A program made the translations under genes and the position numbers. From Exilibacterium sp. (lineage in GTDB: Bacteria; Pseudomonadota; Gammaproteobacteria; Pseudomonadales; Cellvibrionaceae), in the NCBI GenBank assembly GCA_028280195.1, contig JANQMH010000057.1:1-35682 (forward strand): a stretch of DNA of 35,682 bases, in the 5' to 3' direction. The number at the start of each line of letters is the position of its first letter. The first letter of the stretch is position 1. Shown piece by piece: positions 8,351 to 17,062 of this stretch. The notes beneath the pieces are model-generated. The model saw only the letters and a program-made list of their open reading frames with translations. It had not been told where the DNA came from and made no database searches.

Positions 8351-9277
8351 ATGCCGCCGAGCCGGGACACCGCCGCGCCGCGCCTGGGCCCCGTCGCTAT
8401 GGGCACACTGGTGACCGCCAGCGGTGCCGGGACGCTGGCCAGCTACACCGGGCACCTGCAGCAGGAGGTTGCCGGTCGCGGGGAGGTCAGCGAGGAGCTG
8501 GCGCGCTGGTGGCAGGCACCGGGACTGGCGGGTGCCCCCTATTGGGTGCTGCAAAACCGGGTCGGGCAGGCGTGGCTGCGAATTATCGAGGACCGCGAGT
8601 GCGTGGCGCCCACCCCGCTGCGCCATACCGGCTGGCTGGCGCTGGAGATCTGTGTGGCCGATGTGGACGCTCTGGCGCAGCAGCTGCGCGATTCGCCCTT
8701 CCGGCTGATCGGCGCGCCGGCCGACCTGGATGTCAGCGATAAGATCCGCGCCATGCAGGTGGTGGGCAGCGCCGGCGAAGTGCTTTACCTGACCCAGATC
8801 CGCGGCGAGGCGCCGCCGTTTCAATTGCCGCGGGCGCGCTGCGAGGTCGACAGCTTGTTTATCCCGGTGCTGTGCTGCCACCACCGCCAGCGCAGCCTGG
8901 CGTTCTACGAAAGTCTCGCCGCCAGCGCCGGGCTCAGCTTCGACACCAGGATAACGGTGGTAAACCGGGCCTATGGCTATGCCGCTGACAGTCGCCACCC
9001 GCTGGCGACCCTGCAGCTGGCCGGCAACACACTGATTGAAATCGATCAGATCGACGCCGCCCGGCGCAGCGCTGTGGCGGGCGGGCGCGTCGGCGGCGGC
9101 ATAGGCATAGTCAGTTTTATGTTCGATGACCTGGACGCCCTGCCGCCCGAACTGGCGCCGCGGCCGCTGGCAATGGCCGCAGCGCCGTATAACGGCCGGC
9201 GCGCTGTGTGCCTGCGCGGCGACGCCGGTGAAGTCATCGAACTGATTGAAAATACAGCGGCACAATTCCAACACTGA
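8351..9277 (+). CDS. Two-domain VOC-family (glyoxalase/dioxygenase-fold) protein
   Basis: A 308-residue protein with two vicinal-oxygen-chelate-like halves. The first half (residues about 10-150) contains HTGWLALEICVADVDALAQQL, and the second (about 165-300) contains RSLAFYESLAASAGL and ends with GDAGEVIELIE. Candidate metal ligands are the His of RHTGW and the acidic residues at the ends of each half, but the exact ligand set is not certain. VOC proteins act as isomerases, lyases, dioxygenases or binding proteins. ATG 8351 is chosen as start; an in-frame TTG at 8333 has no better ribosome site. It is followed 51 bp later by the DUF1838 gene, so the two are probably one transcript under the 8311 operator. 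Confidence 0.75.
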   Translation: MPPSRDTAAPRLGPVAMGTLVTASGAGTLASYTGHLQQEVAGRGEVSEELARWWQAPGLAGAPYWVLQNRVGQAWLRIIEDRECVAPTPLRHTGWLALEICVADVDALAQQLRDSPFRLIGAPADLDVSDKIRAMQVVGSAGEVLYLTQIRGEAPPFQLPRARCEVDSLFIPVLCCHHRQRSLAFYESLAASAGLSFDTRITVVNRAYGYAADSRHPLATLQLAGNTLIEIDQIDAARRSAVAGGRVGGGIGIVSFMFDDLDALPPELAPRPLAMAAAPYNGRRAVCLRGDAGEVIELIENTAAQFQH

Positions 9278-9328
9278 AATCGAGCCCAACACTAAAATCA
9301 GACCCAATAGTAAAATCAGGAGAGAAGC

Positions 9329-10270
9329 ATGCAAGCCAAGCGATCCCCAAGTGTGATGTGTTACTTGAAGTCGGCGGCGCTTTTGCCGCTACTGTTGCTC
9401 GCCCTGGCACCGGCGGCGGTTGCGGCGGGCGATAAAATCGATCTCACCACAGCTGCCGGCGTGGTGGCGGCGCAGCGCAAGATCCACTGTTCACTGCAGG
9501 ATAACAAGGAGATGACCTATGTCTGGCACGGCCGCGCCTATTCCCGCGTACCCGGCGAGCGCGACCGGCACCTGTTCAACCTGGTGGGTATGAATGTACG
9601 CCAGTGCGGCACGGTCGAGGACCGGCAGCGCGGCCGCGGCTATCGCCTGGTGTCGCGGGAAATCATGTTGTATCTGGACCCCGAGAGCGGCGAAATCCTG
9701 CGCCGCTGGCACAACCCCTGGACCGATGCCAGGCTGGAAGTAATCCATGTCGCCAACGACCCGGTCAACCAGCGCCCGAGTTTCGGCAAAACCGCCGACG
9801 GCAAAACCAGGCCGTTCAGCCCCAGGGTGATCAATAACACCTGGTTCATGAATTTCGAAGTGCCGCTGTTTTATACCAATCCGCTGGCGGGCGACTATCA
9901 GCAATATGTCGGCGGCACCTATCACGCCACCGAGATTTTCGACTTCAACGGCGATATCGACGAGCTGCTGGACCGCGACCAGCACACCGCCTATGCCAAT
10001 GTCGCCTGGGTGCGTATCTCGCGCTGGCTGCCGTGGATGGAAATGGGCGATCGCGCCGGGCTGCTTTATTTCAATGCCGTCGGCGCAAAGCTGAAAAGTT
10101 GGGATGAGCTGCCCGAGTTGATGAAAAAAGAAATCGCCGCCAATTACCCGGCCTATCGCCATGCACCGCCGGTGGACGACCAGCGCCCCAATGAAACCAG
10201 TTGGACCTATATGAAGAAAGTGATTGACCGGCGCGGCGGCAACGAAGGCGGCAAATCGACCGGTCACTGA
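9329..10270 (+). CDS. Exported DUF1838-family protein
   Basis: A 313-residue protein with a cleavable signal peptide: a basic start, a hydrophobic stretch LLPLLLLALAPAAVA and a likely cut after AVAA near residue 33. It is therefore periplasmic or extracellular. The mature part matches DUF1838 as far as can be judged by eye, with features such as REIMLYLDPESGEILRRW, HNPWT, and a Trp/Tyr-rich C-terminal half ending in NETSWTYMKK. The function of the family is not known. A strong ribosome site AGGAGAGAAGC precedes the ATG. It forms a likely operon with the VOC gene upstream. DUF1838 genes near TonB receptors and oxidoreductases suggest a part in uptake or early processing of a hydrophobic or aromatic compound, but that is inference. 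Confidence 0.78.
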   Translation: MQAKRSPSVMCYLKSAALLPLLLLALAPAAVAAGDKIDLTTAAGVVAAQRKIHCSLQDNKEMTYVWHGRAYSRVPGERDRHLFNLVGMNVRQCGTVEDRQRGRGYRLVSREIMLYLDPESGEILRRWHNPWTDARLEVIHVANDPVNQRPSFGKTADGKTRPFSPRVINNTWFMNFEVPLFYTNPLAGDYQQYVGGTYHATEIFDFNGDIDELLDRDQHTAYANVAWVRISRWLPWMEMGDRAGLLYFNAVGAKLKSWDELPELMKKEIAANYPAYRHAPPVDDQRPNETSWTYMKKVIDRRGGNEGGKSTGH

Positions 10271-10295
10271 CGATCGGCCCGGCGCCGCTGTCGGT

Positions 10296-11141
10296 TCAGC
10301 CCAGCAGTTGCGCCAGCGCCTCGCTGAGGCCGGCAAAGCGCGCCTCCAGTCCGGCGCCGGCATGGTGCATGCGGATATTGCCGGGCAGCTCGGCGGTATC
10401 GAGCCGATCGCTGTATTTTTTCAGCAGGCTGTCCGGCCAGCGCATAATCCGCGTCGGCACCGTCAGGCCCTGCAGCTGCTCGGGGCGCTCATTGAAAAAG
10501 GCAGCGCGATAGGCGCGGTGGTAATCCGGCCCGGCAAGCAGATAGTCGAGCGCGGTCTTGTGCACAATGTCCAACGGCGCCGGCGTATCCCTGACCCGTG
10601 CCGCGGCGCTGGTGTCGTACCAGGGAAAGTATTGATAGAGCTGGTTTACCATCTGCCAGACCCGCAGCAGATGACTGCCGTCGGCACGGGGTGAAATATC
10701 CGGAAAATAAGACGCCAGCATGGCGTCGCGCTCGCTGTCGAAAAACCAGGCGGCATTTTCCAGCAGCAGCCCGCGGGTGGCGTGCGGATAGGCTTTGCCA
10801 AACTCAATGGCAATCTGAGCACCGGTGGCGGAGCCGTAGATGAGCGGCGTGTCCAGGCCCAGGGCGACAGTGAAATCGTACAGGGCCCGCACATAGGCTG
10901 TCAGGCCCGGACCCGCCTGCGGCAGCGGATCGGACTGGCCGTAGCCCGGCGTATCCCAGGCAATGGCCCTGCCCTGCCCGGCAAACAGTGCCAGCAGCGG
11001 CTGCATAAATGCTGACGACAGCGGCGAGGGATGCAGCAACAACACCGGCGCGCCGCTGCCCGCCTCGCGGTAGTGGATCTGCCACTGGCCGGCGGCGCCA
11101 TCGGCACCGGCCGGCAGTGAAACATAGGCGCGGCGGCTCAC
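10296..11141 (-). CDS. Alpha/beta-hydrolase-fold protein lacking the usual Ser nucleophile
   Basis: A 281-residue alpha/beta-hydrolase. The oxyanion region LLLHPSPLSS and the strand-turn AWDTPGYGQSD are typical. The nucleophile elbow, normally G-x-S-x-G, reads IYGSATGAQ, with Ala105 at the nucleophile position and Ser104 just before it. Near the C-terminus HHAGAGLEARF lines up with the family's AGHGLE turn and appears to have Ala where the catalytic His sits. A standard serine-hydrolase mechanism is therefore unlikely. It may be a lyase, a cofactor-free enzyme or a binding protein. Translation begins at a GTG four bases after the stop of the FAD-oxidase gene, so the gene ends the amine oxidase, FAD oxidase, hydrolase operon. 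It converges on the DUF1838 gene with a 25-bp gap. Confidence 0.87.
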   Translation of the reverse strand: MSRRAYVSLPAGADGAAGQWQIHYREAGSGAPVLLLHPSPLSSAFMQPLLALFAGQGRAIAWDTPGYGQSDPLPQAGPGLTAYVRALYDFTVALGLDTPLIYGSATGAQIAIEFGKAYPHATRGLLLENAAWFFDSERDAMLASYFPDISPRADGSHLLRVWQMVNQLYQYFPWYDTSAAARVRDTPAPLDIVHKTALDYLLAGPDYHRAYRAAFFNERPEQLQGLTVPTRIMRWPDSLLKKYSDRLDTAELPGNIRMHHAGAGLEARFAGLSEALAQLLG

Positions 11142-11145
11142 GCGC

Positions 11146-12732
11146 TCAATCCAGACCCAGGGATTGGGGGTTGACCCGGGCCTGCGGATCGAGCAGCTTT
11201 TTAATGCCCTGTATCACTTTCCAGGTTTCGGGCTCGAGGCCGGCGCCGTAGTGATAACATTTGCCGATCTGCAGATGCACCGCCCCCAGGTCGCTGAACA
11301 GCTCCACCATTTCGCTGCGAATGCGCTGCACCGCCGCGCGCGCCTGGAGATTTTCGGCAAAACCCTGCAGCCGCGCCAGGTGTTGCGGCTCGACGCTGCG
11401 GCGGTGAATTTCGGTCATGGCATCGGGCCAGAAAAACACCGGCTCGAGTACAAAACAGTTGGTCGACACGGTGGCAAACAGATAGCCGGTGGCGATTTCA
11501 TACTTGTCGAGATCGGCGCGGTGTCTTTGCAACAGTGCCTCCACCGCGGCATAGCCCTGCTGAATTTTCGAATGCGGCAACAGACCGTGGACCGGCACCC
11601 AGCGCTCCCCCGCCGGGCCGAGCATATTATTCACCGGTCCGAAGGGATTGGCGCGGGTGATCTTGGGAATACTGTTTTCGATTTCGCGGCCGTTGAACTG
11701 TTTGCCGACACTGCGCACCTGTGCCGCCAGTTCGGCGGCGGCGGGCCGATTGCGCTGCTCGATGATCACCTGCACCGAATAGTCCACATCGTCCATATAG
11801 CGGCGCCCGGCGAGGCTGACCCTGGCGCCCTCCTGCAGCGCTCCCAGTAGCGAGCCGGCGGATTTCATCACCCCCGCCAGCGCCTTGACATCTTTGGCCA
11901 GGCTTTCGCGTTTGAGCCGCTGCGCCTGCAAAAAAGGGTCAAAGCCAAAACACTCGCTGGCCAGCCCCTGCCGCGCAATCTCGCTCATGGCGGCGATGGC
12001 ATCGGCGGCATTGTCAAAATCGAAAGCCACAAACTCCCTGGCGGGCAGCTCGGGCATCAGCCGCAGAGTGGCCACAGCCTTAAAGCCCAGCGCCCCGGTA
12101 TCACAGGTAAACAGACCGGTCAGGTCGGGGCCGAAGTGGCGGAAAAAAGGCGAGCCGTTAACCTGCGCACCGGCGCCGGTTTTGACCACACTGCCATCGG
12201 CCAGCACCACTTCCAGGCCGATCACCGAGTCCGCCGCCGAGCCGAACTGGCCCGAGCCCCAGAACACCGAGTTCTGTGACAGACCGCCGCCCACAGTGGC
12301 CATACTGCCCGACAGTGTGCCCCAGTAGGGTGTGCGCAGACCGCTGCCCTGCAGCGCCTGGTACAGGTCCTTCCAGGTGCAGCCGCACTCCACCGTGACA
12401 TACATATCCTCGCGGTTGATTTCCAGCACCCGGTCCATGCGGCGCATATCGATAATGATGCTGCCGCCCGCCACCGGCACGTAGCCGCTGGTATAGGACA
12501 TGCCGCCGCCGCGCGGTATCACTGCGCAAGCTGCCGCAGTGGCCGCCTTCACCACAGCGGCGAGTTCGGCTGTACTGCCCGGCTGCGCCACAGCCCGGGC
12601 GGGAATATCCCGGGTAAACACATCCTGGGCGTAGTAACAGCAGGATTCCGCATCGGTCAGCAGATGCGGCTGGCCGACAATGGCGGCCAGCTGTGCGAGC
12701 AACTGATCTCCGGCCTGCGCGTGTGCGGTCAT
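11146..12732 (-). CDS. FAD-binding oxidase/dehydrogenase (PCMH/VAO family, GlcD or cresol-dehydrogenase type)
   Basis: A 528-residue flavoenzyme. The N-terminal FAD-binding PCMH domain spans about residues 40-230, with the pyrophosphate loop PRGGGMSYTSGY, GGSIIIDMRRMDRVLEI, and TPYWGTLSGSMATVGGG. The C-terminal cap domain ends with the family signature IKKLLDPQARVNP. Such enzymes oxidise hydroxy acids, alcohols or alkylphenols and pass electrons to oxygen, cytochrome or quinone. There is no signal peptide, so it is probably cytosolic. The start is set by GAGGAG eight bases upstream of ATG. It is the middle gene of the three-gene operon, 36 bp after the amine oxidase gene. The substrate is not identifiable; the covalent-flavin residue, if any, cannot be assigned by eye. 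Confidence 0.9.
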   Translation of the reverse strand: MTAHAQAGDQLLAQLAAIVGQPHLLTDAESCCYYAQDVFTRDIPARAVAQPGSTAELAAVVKAATAAACAVIPRGGGMSYTSGYVPVAGGSIIIDMRRMDRVLEINREDMYVTVECGCTWKDLYQALQGSGLRTPYWGTLSGSMATVGGGLSQNSVFWGSGQFGSAADSVIGLEVVLADGSVVKTGAGAQVNGSPFFRHFGPDLTGLFTCDTGALGFKAVATLRLMPELPAREFVAFDFDNAADAIAAMSEIARQGLASECFGFDPFLQAQRLKRESLAKDVKALAGVMKSAGSLLGALQEGARVSLAGRRYMDDVDYSVQVIIEQRNRPAAAELAAQVRSVGKQFNGREIENSIPKITRANPFGPVNNMLGPAGERWVPVHGLLPHSKIQQGYAAVEALLQRHRADLDKYEIATGYLFATVSTNCFVLEPVFFWPDAMTEIHRRSVEPQHLARLQGFAENLQARAAVQRIRSEMVELFSDLGAVHLQIGKCYHYGAGLEPETWKVIQGIKKLLDPQARVNPQSLGLD

Positions 12733-12768
12733 CTCGGTATCTCCTCGGTATCGCTTGACTGACAGTTT

Positions 12769-14184
12769 TTATCCCAGAATTTCAAACGCCGCCCGCTCCC
12801 CCGATTCCAGCGCCCCTTCCATGCCGGAAAAAGCGCGGGCGGTATGCTCGCCGGCAAAGTGCAGGCGCCCGGCCGGCTTTGCCAGTGCGGCGCCAAAGCG
12901 GCTGATTTGGCCCGGGCGCCAGTCGGCCCAGGCGCCGCCGGTATACGCCGAGCGCTGCCAGGAAACGGTTTTCGCCAGTCTGACAGCGCCCTTCGACTCC
13001 GGCAGCACCCGCGCCAGTTCACGGTAAATGAACGGCTGCACCTCATCGGCCGGCAGGCGATCAAAGGCCTGCGCCCTCTCGCCGTTGATCCATACGGTGA
13101 GGTTGGTAATGGTGCCGGTGCTCTGCGGGTCGCTGGCAAAAATCCGTTCCAGCGGACTGTCGGACCAGACATTGGGCATAAAGCCCCGCCCCTGCCAGAA
13201 GGGTTTTTCCACCACCAGGTGGGCCTGGAATACCTGTGCATAGGACAGCTGCTGCACCGCCTGCGCCTGTAGACCCGGCAGCGCCGGGCTGATGTCGATA
13301 TGGCGCAGGGCACTGAAGGGCAGCGCTGCGATAGCGCGGGCGGCGCGCTGGCGGGAGCCGTCGGCACAGCGCACCACCACCCCGCCGCGGTCCTGTTCGA
13401 TTGCGCGCACCGCCCGGTCGAGTTGCACCTCGCTGCGCAGTGAGGCGGCCAGAGCTTCGGCAAAGCGCTGATTGCCGCCGGCAACAGTGGTGGCGCCGCC
13501 GGGTGTTTTGCGCCCCAGCGCCAGGTTGGCCTGCACCCGATGCAGAAATAACAGTGAGGTTTCTTCCAGGGTGCGGCCGTAGCTGTTATTGACATCGAGC
13601 AGTTTCAATGCCGCGTCATCGATGCCCTGGCGGCGCAAAAAGCCGGCGACCGGTATATCGAGTTTAGCCTGGGCCGGGTGCAGCCAGTCGTCGAGCGCAA
13701 CAATGGGATTGGGTCCCAGCAGGCGCGGCAGAATGCGCCCGGGGAGTTGTGACCGATACGGTGGCGGAAACGGGTTTTGCGGCGACGCAGCCCACTGTTG
13801 CGGCACAATGCGCTTGCCGCCGATATGCAGAATCTGTCTGACCGGCTCCGACCCGGGGCTGCGCTGCAAAGGCTGCATGGTTACACCCAAGCGCCTGGCA
13901 GTGTAGAGAAAGCGGGCATAGGTAGAACCGATGATATTGCCGCCGCCCTCGGGTTTGCCGGGCACATCGTCGAGGGTGTAAAGCCGCCCGCCAATGCGCT
14001 TACCGGCCTCCAGTACAGTGACCTTATGCCCCGCCTGTTCCAATAGCGATGCCGCATAAAGCCCCGCCAGGCCGGCGCCGATCACAAGCACATTGTCGCC
14101 GCGGCCGGCCAGCAGCGGCGGCGCCAGCAGAGCACTGCCGGCGGCGGCGAGAAAGCGGCGCCTGGAGAGCTGGCGGGCAGTCAT
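12769..14184 (-). CDS. Tat-exported flavin amine oxidase family protein
   Basis: A 471-residue FAD-dependent oxidase of the monoamine-oxidase/phytoene-desaturase fold. The N-terminus carries a twin-arginine signal ([21 protein letters not shown]), so the folded, FAD-loaded protein is exported. The dinucleotide-binding motif [13 protein letters not shown] follows at about residue 35, then [10 protein letters not shown]. The C-terminal FAD motif is [23 protein letters not shown]. The family oxidises amines, amino acids or unsaturated ring compounds. It is the promoter-proximal gene of the operon, with a candidate operator 84-99 bp upstream. Placement in the periplasm next to a TonB receptor suggests an early oxidation step on imported substrate. 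The true substrate could be a non-amine, as in several members. Confidence 0.9.
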   Translation of the reverse strand: MTARQLSRRRFLAAAGSALLAPPLLAGRGDNVLVIGAGLAGLYAASLLEQAGHKVTVLEAGKRIGGRLYTLDDVPGKPEGGGNIIGSTYARFLYTARRLGVTMQPLQRSPGSEPVRQILHIGGKRIVPQQWAASPQNPFPPPYRSQLPGRILPRLLGPNPIVALDDWLHPAQAKLDIPVAGFLRRQGIDDAALKLLDVNNSYGRTLEETSLLFLHRVQANLALGRKTPGGATTVAGGNQRFAEALAASLRSEVQLDRAVRAIEQDRGGVVVRCADGSRQRAARAIAALPFSALRHIDISPALPGLQAQAVQQLSYAQVFQAHLVVEKPFWQGRGFMPNVWSDSPLERIFASDPQSTGTITNLTVWINGERAQAFDRLPADEVQPFIYRELARVLPESKGAVRLAKTVSWQRSAYTGGAWADWRPGQISRFGAALAKPAGRLHFAGEHTARAFSGMEGALESGERAAFEILG

Positions 14185-14267
14185 CGGCTTGTGGACCTGA
14201 AAGCGGCTGTGAGCATCTCGGATTATCGCTCCGGCAGTTGTCCGGTCATCATATAATAGTTCTATTG

Positions 14268-14283
14268 TGTTATCTATATATCA
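14268..14283. promoter_or_regulatory. Candidate operator GTTATC-N4-TATCAA upstream of the amine oxidase operon
   Basis: It has one mismatch in the left half and two in the right half relative to GTTATA-N4-TATAAC. It sits in an AT-rich tract 84-99 bp before the amine oxidase start, where a promoter is expected. Confidence 0.35.
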
Positions 14284-14352
14284 AATAATGGGCAAACCTT
14301 CGCAAGGGAAAACAACCGCGTCTGAGAGCAACCGGGAGAACATCGCAGCATT

Positions 14353-14559
14353 CAGCATCCCTGCTATCGAGTGTTTCTAACGGCCTTGTGCACTTCTCAG
14401 TGCACTTAACAAACATCGATAGAATTGCAATGGTAGGCCCTAAGCCGGCTGGTGGGCTTGCGGTTCGAGACTCTCGACAGCAGGGATGCTGGCGAGAAGC
14501 CCCCAGGGAAGGGTTTACGGCGGGTCTCGAACCGCAAGCCCACCAGCCGGCTTAGGGCC
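14353..14559. repeat. Nested inverted repeats (36-bp perfect arms plus 19-bp arms)
   Basis: Arms 14436-14471 and 14524-14559 are perfectly complementary over 36 bp around a 52-bp centre. A second pair, 14353-14371 and 14473-14491, is complementary over 19 bp with one mismatch, and its right arm lies inside the centre of the first. The two pairs compete, so alternative folds are possible. The block fills most of the 432-bp gap between the TonB receptor and amine oxidase genes, and no gene is supported in it. It looks like a dispersed intergenic repeat, perhaps a MITE remnant, and may end or stabilise the TonB receptor transcript. The palindromic word GTGCAC also occurs twice nearby (around 14390-14405). 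Confidence 0.85.
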
Positions 14560-14616
14560 GGATCGACTGGCACCGCTCTGCTTAAGCCAGCACCATGCGC
14601 CACCAATCCCTTTCGC

Positions 14617-16908
14617 TCAATAGCTATAAGTCACCGTGGCCCCCAGCTGCCGCTTCCTGCCATAGAGTGCAACCGGCTGCCGCACAGTCGCAAACGACTG
14701 CGAAAACACATTATTGTCGATATAGCGAATGCCGCTGACAGCATTGTCCTCGTCGGTCAGGTTTTTACCCCAGAATACGATATCCCAGTTGTCGCTGGCC
14801 AGGCCGATACGCGCGTTCAGAAACTTGGCCTCTCCCAGATCCATGGTGTTCTGCACCTGCAGGTAGCGGCCGTCATCGGAATAGGCGTAATCGGCACCCA
14901 GATAAAAGTCAAAGCCGGTAGTCGCCAGCGGCCGCGAGAAGGCGAGGCTCAGGGTGTACTGATTATCGGCGATAAACGGCGGTTCAAACCCCGACAGGTC
15001 GCCGTCGCCATAGGCGGAAAGCTGGCGCGCATCCTCGCCTTCCTTGATCTCCGCATCCACATAGGCATAGGCCAGGGAAACCTGCAGGCCCTCCAGCGGC
15101 AGCCAGGTGATATCGAGGTCCAGACCATAGATCTCGGTATTGCCGATATTGGTAACAGCGGATATCACCCGGCCACCGGAGATAACAGCCGTCGACAGCT
15201 GCTGATCCTCCCAGTCGGAGTAATAGGTCGCGGCGTTGACGCGCAGGCGCTCACCCAGCAGATCGCTTTTCACGCCCAGTTCATAGGTCGTCACCGTATC
15301 CGGATCGTAGCTCACCAGGTCGGGCTCCCTGCTAATGACACTGGCGTCGTTGTTAACACCGCCGGCCTTGAAGCCGGTGGCTATGGAAGCGTAAACCTTA
15401 ATGTCTTGGCTGGCAAAATAACTCAGCGACAGCCGCGCCGTGGTTTCATCCCAGTCCTCATCGATAGCGTCGTTGCCGTTCAGCGGCTCGACCAGCACGG
15501 TGCTGTATTCCTCGGTCAGGGCGCGCAGCTCCGCACTCACCCTGAAGCGGTCATTGACAGCGTACTCGGTCCAGGCAAAAACAGCCTCGCCGCGGCGGGT
15601 TTCGGCAGGATCGTTAGCGGGCCGATCGAGAGAAAAGCTGGGTCCGGCGCCGCCGGCACTGGCGCTGAGTTCTTTCTCATCGTAATAGTACAGCCCCACC
15701 ATCCAGCGCCAGCGCTGCTCATCGGCGGAAGCCAGCCGCACCTCGGCGGAATTGAACTCGGTATCCGACCAGCTCAGCGACATCCAGTCTTCGGCGCCGA
15801 GGATATAGAAACCGGGGTTGGGGCCCACCGGTACAAAGACCCCGCCGACATCGGGAAAGCCATCCACCTCGGTGGAACTGTAAGTCTGATCATTGCCGAG
15901 GCGCTCCAGAGTATCGGCGCGGGCGACAATCGCCGTCAGTTCCAGGTCATTGGGCAGTGCGTAGTTGGCAGTAATATCCCAGCGCCGGGTATCCCGGGCG
16001 GTGCCCGCCTTGCCGCCGAGCAGATCGGTATCGGCGCTGATCGCGCCGCTGTCGTTGGCCGGCAACTCGCCGCACCACCAGGTAATAGTGCCGCCGAGTT
16101 CACAGGCATTGTCGCTCTGGCCGCTGATATTGCGCGCCGCAAACAGCGAGTCGTCAATATTCTCATTGCCGTAATTGGCAATAATCTCCAGCGCCCCGGT
16201 GACCTGGTAGACAATGCCGAGGCTGAAGCTGTCGGTCTGTTCGGAGCCGAACTGATAGCCGCTGTCGGGGTCGCTATACTGGCCGCTGACCCTGTTGCTG
16301 TCGAAGCTGGCGCGCGCAAACAGTTTGTCCTCGATCAGCGCACCGCTGATATTGCCGACATAGGCCTCGTAGTTGTCCTCGCCGGCGGAGACCGACAATT
16401 TGGCACTCATCTCATTCTGCGGGCGCCTGCGCACATAGTTGATGGCCCCGCCGAACGTGGCGCGGCCATAGAGCGCGCTCTGCGGCCCTTTTACCACCTC
16501 GACCCGCTCCAGATCGCTGAGCGTGGTGCCGAGCACGGACGTCGACTGGTAGACGCCGTCAATGAAAACCGACACCGGCTGCTCAATCGCCGTCGAGGTA
16601 TTGGACATGCCGCGAATGGTGGGACGCTCGGCGGTGCGGCCCAGTTCGGCCCCGTAAGTCAGGCCGGGCGTGGCATTGGCGATATCGCGAATATCGAGCA
16701 TGCCCTTGGACTGAATCTCCGCCTCACTGAAGGCGTAGATTGCCAGCGGCACCTCCTGCAGCGACTCCGAGCGCTTGCGCGCGGTAACCACCACCTCCTC
16801 CAGCAGATTGTCCGCCGATTGCCCTTCCCGGGCCGCCGACGGGGCAGTTATCCCGGCGGCCAGGCTGGCGGCAACAGCGGCGCAAGTGCATTTTCCGGCA
16901 GTATTCAT
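14617..16908 (-). CDS. TonB-dependent outer-membrane receptor
   Basis: A 763-residue receptor with a signal peptide ending near ITAPSAAR. A TonB box EEVVVTARKR follows at about residue 40, then a plug domain (VPLAIYAFSEAEI, PTIRGMSN, RVEVVKGPQSALYGR, INYVRRRP) and a long beta-barrel ending in the aromatic-tailed strand LGATVTYSY. It takes up a scarce or bulky solute across the outer membrane using energy from TonB-ExbBD, which are not in this window. The style (VVVTARKR, ATPGLTY, ALYGRATFGGAINYV) is that of receptors in sphingomonads and marine gammaproteobacteria that import hydrophobic organic compounds rather than siderophores; this is inference. GGAGGAAGCGT precedes the ATG. It is divergent from the Crp/Fnr-type regulator with a perfect operator between. 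Confidence 0.95.
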   Translation of the reverse strand: MNTAGKCTCAAVAASLAAGITAPSAAREGQSADNLLEEVVVTARKRSESLQEVPLAIYAFSEAEIQSKGMLDIRDIANATPGLTYGAELGRTAERPTIRGMSNTSTAIEQPVSVFIDGVYQSTSVLGTTLSDLERVEVVKGPQSALYGRATFGGAINYVRRRPQNEMSAKLSVSAGEDNYEAYVGNISGALIEDKLFARASFDSNRVSGQYSDPDSGYQFGSEQTDSFSLGIVYQVTGALEIIANYGNENIDDSLFAARNISGQSDNACELGGTITWWCGELPANDSGAISADTDLLGGKAGTARDTRRWDITANYALPNDLELTAIVARADTLERLGNDQTYSSTEVDGFPDVGGVFVPVGPNPGFYILGAEDWMSLSWSDTEFNSAEVRLASADEQRWRWMVGLYYYDEKELSASAGGAGPSFSLDRPANDPAETRRGEAVFAWTEYAVNDRFRVSAELRALTEEYSTVLVEPLNGNDAIDEDWDETTARLSLSYFASQDIKVYASIATGFKAGGVNNDASVISREPDLVSYDPDTVTTYELGVKSDLLGERLRVNAATYYSDWEDQQLSTAVISGGRVISAVTNIGNTEIYGLDLDITWLPLEGLQVSLAYAYVDAEIKEGEDARQLSAYGDGDLSGFEPPFIADNQYTLSLAFSRPLATTGFDFYLGADYAYSDDGRYLQVQNTMDLGEAKFLNARIGLASDNWDIVFWGKNLTDEDNAVSGIRYIDNNVFSQSFATVRQPVALYGRKRQLGATVTYSY

Positions 16909-16969
16909 ACGCTTCCTCCACCCGCCAGCTCCGCATAAGGCCTAATGCAGGCCGGCAATATAATTTAAT

Positions 16970-16985
16970 GTTATATTTTTATAAC
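16970..16985. promoter_or_regulatory. Palindromic operator GTTATA-tttt-TATAAC between TonB receptor and Crp-type regulator
   Basis: A perfect 6+6 inverted repeat with a 4-bp spacer, 62-77 bp from the receptor start and 78-93 bp from the regulator start. It has the same half-sites and spacing as 8311-8326. Confidence 0.6.
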
Positions 16986-17062
16986 AATTATACAATTAAA
17001 CATCTATTCGCTAGAATTACAAGTCCCCGACGGAAAAATCTGCCCGGAGTAGAGCGAAGGTA

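Noticed and set aside
14436-14559. tRNA-like GGTTCGAG sequence in the inverted repeat
   Set aside because: Only the T-loop-like word is present. The arms and lengths do not make a tRNA cloverleaf; the sequence is a repeat.
14452-16938. Long open frame (828 residues) on the plus strand
   Set aside because: It is antisense to a clear TonB-dependent receptor with signal peptide, plug and barrel motifs, and its own product has no domain features. Open antisense frames are common in GC-rich genes.
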